Of a stretch of 5,322 nt of DNA, positions 1 to 5,322 are shown piece after piece. Source of the stretch: CAMBRF01 sp964404035 (GTDB taxonomy: Bacteria > Verrucomicrobiota > Kiritimatiellia > CAIKKV01 > CAITUY01); NCBI GenBank assembly GCA_964404035.1, contig CAYOIT010000268.1, positions 1 through 5,322 of the forward strand, in the 5' to 3' direction. Under the pieces are notes generated by a model, which saw nothing but the letters and a program-made list of their open reading frames with translations, made no database searches and was not told the DNA's origin. The translations under genes and the position numbers were made by a program. Numbering within the stretch: position 1 is the first letter of the stretch; the number at the start of each line of letters is the position of its first letter.

Positions 1-27
1 GAGTCCCGGGCAGAGGATCGAGAATGA
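1..27 (+). CDS. Possible C-terminal end of an upstream gene (partial)
   Basis: Reading from base 1, the frame gives eight codons (ESRAEDRE) and then TGA at 25-27. That stop overlaps the ligA start as ATGA (24-27), the classic signature of translationally coupled genes in one operon. Only eight codons are visible, so no function can be proposed. A chance open frame this short is quite possible: all three forward frames are open across the first 23 bases. The overlap is the only positive evidence. Confidence 0.25.
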   Translation, partial: ESRAEDRE

Positions 28-2537
28 CAGAGTCGGGTGCCAGACAACGGATTGATTTTTTGCGGGCGGAGATCAACCGTCATAACCGGCTCTATTATCA
101 GGACGCCCGTCCCGAGATCTCGGACCGGGACTACGATGCGCTTTACGAGGAGCTGCAGCAACTCGAAGCACAGCATCCCCAGTGGCTCACGCCTGATTCC
201 CCCACGCAACACGTCGGCGGCGCGCCCTCGGAGGGCTTCAAACGGGTCAAGCATCTCCAGCCCATGCTGTCGTTGGGGAAAACGTTTCATTCCCGGCAAC
301 CTGACAGGAAGACCGAACCGGACTGGTTTCGTCGGAGCTTGCAGCAGGACGAAAACACGCTGCCGCAACTGCTTGCCTTCGACACGGAGCTCCGTAAACG
401 CCTGGGTCGTGACAGTGTTGAATACGTCATGGAGCCAAAGGTGGACGGCGTTTCCATCGGGGTGCATTACCGGCATGGCAAGCTTGCCCTTGGCGTGACG
501 CGAGGCGATGGCCAGTCCGGAGACGACATCACCGCCAATCTCCGCACGGTCGGTGCCATTCCGCAGGAGTTGAAGATGCCGCATCCCCCCGCGTTGATCG
601 AGGTTCGGGGGGAGGCGTATATGTCCATTGACGCCTTTGCAGAGCTGAGATCCCAGCAGGTCGCTGCCGGGGAGAAGCCTTTCGATAACGCGAGAAACGC
701 GACCGCGGGCACGCTCAAGCAACTGGATCCCAAGCTGGTCGCCCAACGGCCCCTTAGCGCCGTGTTCTACGCGGTGGGGGTGTGTGAGGGTATCGAGTTT
801 GAAACGCATGAGGATGTGCTCAAGGCTCTCTCAGGATACGGGTTGCCGACGCAGCGGCGGTGGTGGCGTTGCCGGGGCATGGACGAAGTGCTCAAGGTCT
901 ACCGTGAAGAAGTCGTCTGCCATTACGACGAGGCGCATGACCTGCGCGGGCAGGTGCCTTACCAGATCGACGGCGTGGTCATCAAGGTGAACAACCGTGT
1001 CGACGCGCAACGCATTCCTGCGAAAACACGGAAGCCCGGGGATGCCATTGTCCATAAGCCGGTTCCCTGGATTGCGACCGCTGAGACCGTCTTGCGTGAT
1101 ATCACCATCCAGGTCGGCCGCACCGGCGTGCTGACACCGGTGGCTGAACTGGTGAGTGTCGAGCTGGAAGGCTCGACCATTTCGCGCGCCACACTGCATA
1201 ACGAGGACGAAATCCGCCGCAAGGATATCCGAATCGGCGATACCGTGGTCATCCGAAAGGCGGGCATGGTGATCCCCGAGGTTGTTGAAGTTGTGGAATC
1301 CAAACGGCCCCCCCATACCAAGGCGTTCGACTTCGGAGCCCATATTGGAGGGAAATGTCCCGCGTGCGGCGCGCCGATTGCGAAGGACAAAGTTTCCGCG
1401 GGCGATAAGGAGGAAGTCTCCTGGCGGTGCCAGAACGTGGCGGGTTGTCCCGCGCAACAGACCCGCCGCATCGAGTACTTTGCCCAGCGCAAGGCTCTCG
1501 ACATTGAATCGCTCGGTGGCATTGTCGCAGAAAAGCTTGTTGAGCGCGGGCTGGTGAAGGAACCCCTCGACCTTTTCAGCATCGACAAGGAAGCTCTGGC
1601 CAGACTCAATCTCGGCACCGATGACGAACCGCGCGTCTTCGGCGAGAAGAATGCGGCGAAAGTCGTCGAGGCACTGAGTCGCGCCAGGCAGGCTCCCTTG
1701 AACCGCTGGATCCAGGCTCTGGCCATTTCCGAAGTCGGTGAAAAGATGGCGTACGAGATCGGTCGGCTGCACAAAGACCTGAAGCAGGTGGCTGAGTCGC
1801 CGGTGCTGGCGGGAATTGTCAACCTTGGCAGACTCTACGACCGTCTACGGGAGGTGTCGCCCTATCTCTCCAGCAACCTGCCGAAAGCTGAGGCTGATCG
1901 CCAGAGCCGGATTGTCGAGTTTGAAGTGCTCAAGCAGCAGATCAAAGAGGTGGGGGACCAGTTGTGCGAGTCCGGTGCCGCCGTGAAGAGTGACAAGTGG
2001 CTGAAGCTGCTCGAGAAGGGCAGTTCCGCCATTCCTGAGTATCTCCCGCGGGTCGAGTACCAGGCGGCCGAGAGCATCGTGGGCTTTTTCGCGTCAGAGC
2101 TGGGGAGCCGCCTGCTGAATCGGTTTGCCCAGTTGGAGTTCATGCCGGGCAATGCCAAAACTGACAGCGTCGCGCCGTCCGGGGGAGCCGTTGCAGGCAA
2201 GACCTTCGTCCTCACGGGCAGGTTGCCCACGCTCGCGCGCGATGAGGCCGCGGCGCTGGTTCGTGATGCGGGCGGGACGGTCACCGATACGGTCAGCAAG
2301 AAGACGGACTATCTCCTCGCTGGCGAGGACGCCGGGTCCAAGCTGGATAAAGCGAGGGCGCTTGAGGTGCCGGTCCTGTCTGAGGATGATTTCTTGAAAA
2401 TGATCGGTGCTGGAAGCCGGCCGGAACAGGCCGCTACGAGCACTTTGGAGAGCGCTCCCGTCCCGAAGCCAAAGCGGGCTCGCGGGCCACGAACCGGGGC
2501 TGTTCATTCCTCCCAGCAACCGGAGCTTGGATTGTGA
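24..2537 (+). CDS. ligA: NAD+-dependent DNA ligase LigA, enlarged form (837 aa)
   Basis: Cytoplasmic enzyme that seals 3'-OH/5'-phosphate nicks in duplex DNA using NAD+, joining Okazaki fragments and finishing repair. Domains in order: NMN-binding Ia region (about 9-60; Y24, Y25, D34, Y37, D38); adenylation domain with the nucleophile K139 in KVDG, TRGDG (159-163), VRGEA (194-198) and DGVVIKV (316-322, K321); OB fold with QVGRTG (363-368) and ATLHN (389-393); zinc finger C445-x2-C448-x20-C469-x5-C475; helix-hairpin-helix region (about 490-700); BRCT domain (about 722-795); basic, Pro-rich tail (796-837). Family members are usually about 670 residues. The excess comes from small insertions before the zinc finger, one of about 74 residues inside the HhH region, and the tail. 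Motif V is divergent (VHKPVPW around K345). The ATG at 24 is favoured because AGAGGA (12-17) lies six bases upstream and the conserved region starts near residue 9; no in-frame stop occurs between base 3 and the ATG. The family call is secure. All catalytic residues checked are present, so it is probably active. Confidence 0.97.
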   Translation: MTESGARQRIDFLRAEINRHNRLYYQDARPEISDRDYDALYEELQQLEAQHPQWLTPDSPTQHVGGAPSEGFKRVKHLQPMLSLGKTFHSRQPDRKTEPDWFRRSLQQDENTLPQLLAFDTELRKRLGRDSVEYVMEPKVDGVSIGVHYRHGKLALGVTRGDGQSGDDITANLRTVGAIPQELKMPHPPALIEVRGEAYMSIDAFAELRSQQVAAGEKPFDNARNATAGTLKQLDPKLVAQRPLSAVFYAVGVCEGIEFETHEDVLKALSGYGLPTQRRWWRCRGMDEVLKVYREEVVCHYDEAHDLRGQVPYQIDGVVIKVNNRVDAQRIPAKTRKPGDAIVHKPVPWIATAETVLRDITIQVGRTGVLTPVAELVSVELEGSTISRATLHNEDEIRRKDIRIGDTVVIRKAGMVIPEVVEVVESKRPPHTKAFDFGAHIGGKCPACGAPIAKDKVSAGDKEEVSWRCQNVAGCPAQQTRRIEYFAQRKALDIESLGGIVAEKLVERGLVKEPLDLFSIDKEALARLNLGTDDEPRVFGEKNAAKVVEALSRARQAPLNRWIQALAISEVGEKMAYEIGRLHKDLKQVAESPVLAGIVNLGRLYDRLREVSPYLSSNLPKAEADRQSRIVEFEVLKQQIKEVGDQLCESGAAVKSDKWLKLLEKGSSAIPEYLPRVEYQAAESIVGFFASELGSRLLNRFAQLEFMPGNAKTDSVAPSGGAVAGKTFVLTGRLPTLARDEAAALVRDAGGTVTDTVSKKTDYLLAGEDAGSKLDKARALEVPVLSEDDFLKMIGAGSRPEQAATSTLESAPVPKPKRARGPRTGAVHSSQQPELGL

Positions 2538-2651
2538 GGCCGAGGTTTACTAAGGTGATGACGAACCCACGTGTTGGTGAGTGTAGGCAGGGACCAAGGG
2601 ATATCTGTTCTGCGATGAAGACGCGTCCGAGAATCTGTTGATGAAATAAGC

Positions 2652-2655
2652 GAGG
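2652..2655 (+). promoter_or_regulatory. Ribosome binding site setting the GTG start of galK
   Basis: GAGG lies five bases before GTG at 2661 and supports that start. No ATG occurs in the galK frame between the in-frame TGA at 2616-2618 and this GTG. The next ATG in frame is far inside the conserved kinase fold, so GTG is the only reasonable choice. Confidence 0.6.
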
Positions 2656-2660
2656 CAAAC

Positions 2661-3824
2661 GTGAATGTGACGGTGTTAAATCAATTGAAGAGCAAGTTCC
2701 GCGGGCATTTCGGGATCGATCCGATCGTGGTGGCCTACGCGCCAGGGCGTGTCGAGGTGCTTGGCAATCACACGGACTACAACGAAGGGTTCGTTCTGTC
2801 GGCGGCGATCAATCACGGCACGTATTTCGTGTGCGCACCGGCGGCCGACGGAAACTGCCGGTTGGTGGCGGGAGACCTCGGCGAAGAGTGCAAGTTCTCA
2901 CTTTCCGACAGTTCGCCCTCCAAGGCGATGTCCTGGGCGAACTATGTGAAGGGCGTGCTGGCCGGGATTCAGGCGCGGGCCAAGGTGGGCACCGGGTTCC
3001 TGGGCATGTTTCTTGGAGATGTTCCACTCGGGGCCGGCCTGTCCAGTTCGGCGGCCCTTGAAATGTGTTCGGGGTTGGCGTTATCCAAGCTCTACGGTGT
3101 GACGATTCCCGCCCTCGATCTCGCCAAGATCGGGCAGGCGGCGGAGCACCATTATGCAGGAGTAAAATGCGGGTTGCTGGACCAGATCTCCAGTCTGTAC
3201 GGGAAGGAGAATGCGCTGGTCATGTCGGACTTCCGGAGCCTGGAGGTGCAAAGCGTTCCGCTCGGTCCGGATGCGTGCTTCCTGATCTGCAACACGGCGG
3301 TCAAACATGCGCTGGTGGAGTCGGAGTACAACGAGCGCCGGGAGTGCTGCGAGAAAGCGGCCCGGTTTTTCGCCTCCGTCCTGAATCATCCGGTGAGTCA
3401 TCTGCGTGACGTCAGTTGGGAAGAACTGGAGCAGCATCGTGACAAGATGGATCCGGTCGTCGCCCAGCGTGCCACGCATGTGATCGGCGAGAACACCCGT
3501 GTGATCCAGGGCAAGGCGCTGCTCAAGTACCACGACCTGGAAGCCTTTGGGGAACTGATGTTTCTCTCGCACGAGAGTTCGCGTCTGCAGTTCGAGAATT
3601 CCTGTCCTGAACTGGACGTGATCGTCGACGCTTCCCGGAGGTTGCCGGAGGCGTTGGGCGCCCGACTGTCGGGTGGCGGATTTGGCGGCAGCGTGGTGGT
3701 CCTGGTGCGGGCGGGCGATGCCCGGCACGTGGCCAAGAACCTGGCCGACACGTACAACGAGACCTTCGGGCATCCGTGCACCACGATGGTGATCAAGCCT
3801 TCGGCCGGCGCAAGAGTTCTGTAG
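2661..3824 (+). CDS. galK: Galactokinase-family GHMP kinase (387 aa)
   Basis: Predicted to phosphorylate galactose at C1 with ATP, the first committed step of the Leloir pathway, in the cytoplasm. Length matches the family (about 380-390 aa). Landmarks in order: signature GRVEVLGNHTDYNEG (29-43), including R30, H37 and D39; phosphate-binding loop PLGAGLSSSAALE (122-134); CGLLDQ (170-175) with presumed catalytic base D174; SEYNERR (221-227), typical of galactokinases, with Y223; C-terminal SGGGFGGS (337-344). The canonical signature is GR-x-N-x-x-GEHTDY; here Asn is replaced by E32 and Glu by N36, a reciprocal change at a sugar-contacting position. Everything else, especially CGLLDQ and SEYNxRR, points to galactokinase rather than mevalonate, homoserine or arabinose kinase. 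A related sugar such as GalNAc cannot be excluded. It starts with GTG, 123 bp after ligA on the same strand, and converges with ilvD downstream. No galT, galE or gal repressor is in view. Confidence 0.88.
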   Translation: MNVTVLNQLKSKFRGHFGIDPIVVAYAPGRVEVLGNHTDYNEGFVLSAAINHGTYFVCAPAADGNCRLVAGDLGEECKFSLSDSSPSKAMSWANYVKGVLAGIQARAKVGTGFLGMFLGDVPLGAGLSSSAALEMCSGLALSKLYGVTIPALDLAKIGQAAEHHYAGVKCGLLDQISSLYGKENALVMSDFRSLEVQSVPLGPDACFLICNTAVKHALVESEYNERRECCEKAARFFASVLNHPVSHLRDVSWEELEQHRDKMDPVVAQRATHVIGENTRVIQGKALLKYHDLEAFGELMFLSHESSRLQFENSCPELDVIVDASRRLPEALGARLSGGGFGGSVVVLVRAGDARHVAKNLADTYNETFGHPCTTMVIKPSAGARVL

Positions 3825-3843
3825 TCCGAGGCGGATTACGCAG

Positions 3844-3865
3844 GCTGGGCGCTATGCCGCCTGGC
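3844..3865 (+). repeat. Hairpin 1a (diverged REP-like unit)
   Basis: An 8-bp stem (GCTGGGCG with CGCCTGGC) encloses the loop CTATGC (3852-3857). Two of the eight pairs are G·T (3846:3863 and 3847:3862), so it is a better stem in RNA than in DNA. It corresponds to hairpin 2a, with one single-base length difference and a few substitutions. Confidence 0.5.
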
Positions 3866-3867
3866 AT

Positions 3868-3891
3868 CGGCGGGCAGCGTAGTGCCCGCCG
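3868..3891 (-). repeat. Hairpin 1b (REP-like unit, inverted)
   Basis: A perfect 9-bp stem (CGGCGGGCA with TGCCCGCCG) surrounds the loop GCGTAG (3877-3882). It is identical to hairpin 2b, including the trailing TACTG. There is no T-tract on either side, so it is not a canonical intrinsic terminator, although a stem this stable could still slow polymerase or protect the galK or ilvD mRNA 3' end. Confidence 0.6.
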
Positions 3892-3925
3892 TACTGGGCA
3901 AGGCCAAAATGAAGCGGGAACCACA

Positions 3926-3953
3926 CAGTAGGGCTGGCGCTACGTCGCCAGCC
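3926..3953 (+). repeat. Hairpin 2a with GTAG tetranucleotide (REP-like unit)
   Basis: CAGTAG (3926-3931) leads into a perfect 8-bp stem (3932-3939 with 3946-3953) around the loop CTACGT. GTAG immediately before a GC-rich palindrome is the hallmark arrangement of REP sequences recognised by RAYT proteins in other bacteria. Confidence 0.55.
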
Positions 3954-3960
3954 ATCTGCG

Positions 3961-3989
3961 CGGCGGGCAGCGTAGTGCCCGCCGTACTG
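3961..3989 (-). repeat. Hairpin 2b (REP-like unit, inverted)
   Basis: This is the second copy of the 29-bp exact repeat: a perfect 9-bp stem (3961-3969 with 3976-3984) around the loop GCGTAG. Read on the minus strand it begins CAGTAC and aligns with hairpin 2a. The 2a and 2b arms could also pair with each other as one 28-bp imperfect hairpin with an 8-base loop (3954-3961). Confidence 0.6.
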
Positions 3990-4009
3990 CGTGGATACAT
4001 CCTGCTGCC

Positions 4010-5322
4010 TCACTCCATCACGGCGCCGGTGCCGGCGCTGGTGACGACCTGGGCGTAACGCTTGAGATACCCGGTGGTGACGCGGGGCACGAAAGGCTTG
4101 GCGTCCGCACGGCGCCGGTTCAGTTCATCAGCCGAAAGCACCACCTCCAGCTTGTGGTTGGGGATGTCGAGACTGATGATGTCTCCGGGCCGAAGCAGGC
4201 CGATCACGCCCCCGGCCGCCGCCTCGGGCGAGACATGGCCGATGCACGCGCCGCGTGTGCCGCCGGAGAAGCGGCCATCGGTGATCAACGCCACGCTCTC
4301 GCCGAGTCCGCGTCCCATGATGTAAGAGGTGGGGGCCAGCATTTCCTGCATACCGGGGCCGCCACGCGGGCCTTCGTAACGGATGATGACCACATCGCCG
4401 GCTTTGACCCGGCCCTTGAGAATGCCCTCACAGGCGTCCTCCTGCGATTCAAAGATGACGGCGGGACCGCGGAATTTCAACATGTTCGCCGACACGCCGG
4501 CCTTTTTGACCACGGCGCCGCCTTCAGCCAGGTTGCCCCAGAGAATGGTGAGGCCGCCGTCGGCGGAGTAGGGGTTTTCAAGGGGACGGATCACTTCCGT
4601 GTCCTTCACCTCGGCGTGCGCGACGTTCCGCCAGAAGGTCTTCCCCGTGACGGTGGGGCAATCCCGATGGAGCAGTCCGCGGATGGAGCCGATCTGTCTC
4701 GCGATGGCGCTGATGCCGCCGGCGCGGTCCACGTCTTCCATGTGGTACTTGGAGGACGGCGACACTTTGCAGATGTTGGGACACTTCTGCGAAATCTTGT
4801 TGATGCGCTGGAGGTCATAGCTGACCCCGGCCTCATGCGCGATCGCCAGCGCGTGCAGGACGGTGTTGGAGCTGCCGCCCATGGCCATGTCGATGGCGAA
4901 GGCGTTGTCCAGCGAGTCCTGCGTGACGATATCGCGAGGTTTGGGGCCTTCGGCCAGGGCCATCGCGACGATCCTCTTGGCGGCCTGCTTGAAGAGCTTC
5001 TTGCGGCGGGGATCCAGGGCGAGGATCGTGCCGTTGCCCGGCAGGGCAATGCCAATGGCTTCGCAGAGGCAGTTCATGGAGTTCGCGGTGAACATGCCGG
5101 AGCAGGACCCGCAACCGGGACAGGCGCATTCCTCGAGCGTCTGGAGACCGGCGTCATCCAGGGTGCCCCGACTATGGGCGGCGACGCCTTCGAACACCGT
5201 GATCAGGTCGGCGCTCTTGCCATCCGGCAGTTTCCCGGCGGCCATGGGCCCGCCGCTGACCATGAGGGTCGGGACGTTCGCGCGCAGGGCGCCCATCAAC
5301 ATGCCCGGGACGATCTTGTCGC
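4010..5322 (-). CDS. ilvD: Dihydroxy-acid dehydratase IlvD (N-terminus beyond window)
   Basis: Iron-sulfur enzyme that dehydrates 2,3-dihydroxy-isovalerate and 2,3-dihydroxy-3-methylvalerate to the 2-keto acids, the third common step of valine and isoleucine synthesis and also needed for leucine and pantothenate. The frame stays open upstream of the internal ATG (5300-5302) to the window edge, reading DKIVPG (5320-5303). This is the conserved CDKxxPG motif with its magnesium-binding lysine; the cut codon before it ends in GC, as a cluster-ligand Cys (TGC) would. Further landmarks: SGGPMAAGK; CPGCGSCSGMFTANSM (about 5122-5075) with a cluster cysteine at 5102-5104; PGNGT; MGGSSNTVLH; RYEGPRGGPGMQEML; and C-terminal TDGRFSGGTRG (about 4282-4250), which carries the catalytic serine region. 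About 437 residues are visible; adding the missing N-terminus gives about 555, the size of the shorter bacterial IlvD type. A closely related sugar-acid dehydratase (Edd or xylonate type) is less likely because the fragment follows IlvD throughout. It is transcribed toward galK. Confidence 0.95.
   Translation of the reverse strand, partial: DKIVPGMLMGALRANVPTLMVSGGPMAAGKLPDGKSADLITVFEGVAAHSRGTLDDAGLQTLEECACPGCGSCSGMFTANSMNCLCEAIGIALPGNGTILALDPRRKKLFKQAAKRIVAMALAEGPKPRDIVTQDSLDNAFAIDMAMGGSSNTVLHALAIAHEAGVSYDLQRINKISQKCPNICKVSPSSKYHMEDVDRAGGISAIARQIGSIRGLLHRDCPTVTGKTFWRNVAHAEVKDTEVIRPLENPYSADGGLTILWGNLAEGGAVVKKAGVSANMLKFRGPAVIFESQEDACEGILKGRVKAGDVVIIRYEGPRGGPGMQEMLAPTSYIMGRGLGESVALITDGRFSGGTRGACIGHVSPEAAAGGVIGLLRPGDIISLDIPNHKLEVVLSADELNRRRADAKPFVPRVTTGYLKRYAQVVTSAGTGAVME

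Larger units (their letters stand above)
3844..3989. repeat. BIME-like array: two tandem copies of an inverted hairpin pair
   Basis: The gap between convergent galK and ilvD holds two copies of a unit, at about 3844-3896 and 3926-3989. Each copy contains one hairpin of the GGCTGGCG type followed by one of the CGGCGGGCA type. The second hairpin plus flank is identical in both copies over 29 bp (3868-3896 and 3961-3989). Within copy 2 the two hairpins are inverted relatives: 3926-3953 and the reverse complement of 3962-3989 agree at 22 of 28 positions, including the outer CAGTA. GTAG (3928-3931) directly precedes one hairpin; the inverted partner has GTAC there. Small GC-rich palindromes in inverted pairs next to a GTAG tetranucleotide are typical of REP/BIME elements. 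Function is inferred; no transposase is in the window. Confidence 0.6.

Noticed and set aside
831..1822. Two long antisense open frames inside ligA (831-1772 and 959-1822, minus strand).
   Set aside because: They lie wholly within well-conserved ligA, show no recognisable motif, and are expected from the high GC content and codon bias of the sense gene.
2558..2641. A 27-codon frame between ligA and galK (ATG at 2558, TGA at 2639-2641), a possible leader peptide.
   Set aside because: AAGG before its ATG is too close for a normal Shine-Dalgarno site, the composition is unremarkable, and no regulatory hairpin or attenuator follows. Conservation data would be needed to revive it.
2538..2660. A promoter for galK in the ligA-galK gap.
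   Set aside because: TTTACT (2546-2551) and TTGGTG (2574-2579) resemble weak -35 boxes, but no acceptable -10 box occurs at 16-18 bp. The promoter may be non-canonical or upstream of ligA.
3081..3773. A 230-codon antisense frame inside galK.
   Set aside because: It mirrors the conserved galK frame, with no recognised motif or ribosome binding site evidence.
3868..3989. Hairpins as canonical Rho-independent terminators of galK or ilvD.
   Set aside because: The stems are strong, but no T-tract follows on either strand. A weaker role in termination or mRNA protection remains possible.
3868..3989. A minimal CRISPR array based on the 29-bp exact repeat.
   Set aside because: There are only two repeats, the interval is 64 bases, and the interval itself contains another hairpin related to the repeat. 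This fits a BIME-like pair, not spacers.
24..5322. ligA, galK and ilvD as parts of one new functional system.
   Set aside because: Each has a clear independent housekeeping role, ilvD is on the opposite strand, and no unexplained coding sequence remains in the window.

Overview
The window is GC-rich bacterial DNA holding three housekeeping genes: ligA (NAD+-dependent DNA ligase, complete), galK (galactokinase-family GHMP kinase, complete) and ilvD (dihydroxy-acid dehydratase, cut by the right edge). NAD+-dependent ligase, Shine-Dalgarno-like sites, a GTG start and dense gene packing all indicate Bacteria. The divergent ligase and the unusual GNHTDY form of the galactokinase signature fit a member of the Planctomycetes-Verrucomicrobia-Chlamydiae group, with Verrucomicrobiota my best guess. 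That assignment is from memory of family sequences, not from a search, and is tentative.

Layout: positions 1-27 may carry the last codons of an upstream gene whose TGA overlaps the ligA ATG. ligA runs forward over 24-2537. A 123-bp gap with no convincing promoter follows, then galK forward at 2661-3824. A 185-bp intergenic region (3825-4009) separates galK from ilvD, which runs on the minus strand and converges on galK. ilvD is open to the window end at 5322 and lacks about 115-120 N-terminal residues.

The three genes serve unrelated processes: replication and repair, galactose metabolism, and branched-chain amino-acid synthesis. I see no reason to call them a functional module. ligA and galK could be co-transcribed, but nothing shows it.

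The most structured non-coding element is in the galK/ilvD gap. Two tandem copies of a roughly 65-bp unit are present, each made of two GC-rich hairpins in opposite orientation, and stem differences between hairpins are compensatory. One hairpin is preceded by GTAG. This architecture resembles REP/BIME elements mobilised by RAYT transposases. Among the proteins, the ligase is notable for an insertion of about 74 residues in its helix-hairpin-helix domain, a divergent motif V, and a C-terminal tail ending in a sliding-clamp-binding-like peptide. The kinase is notable for a reciprocal Asn/Glu exchange in its sugar-binding signature. I found no defence system, prophage, CRISPR array, tRNA or rRNA.
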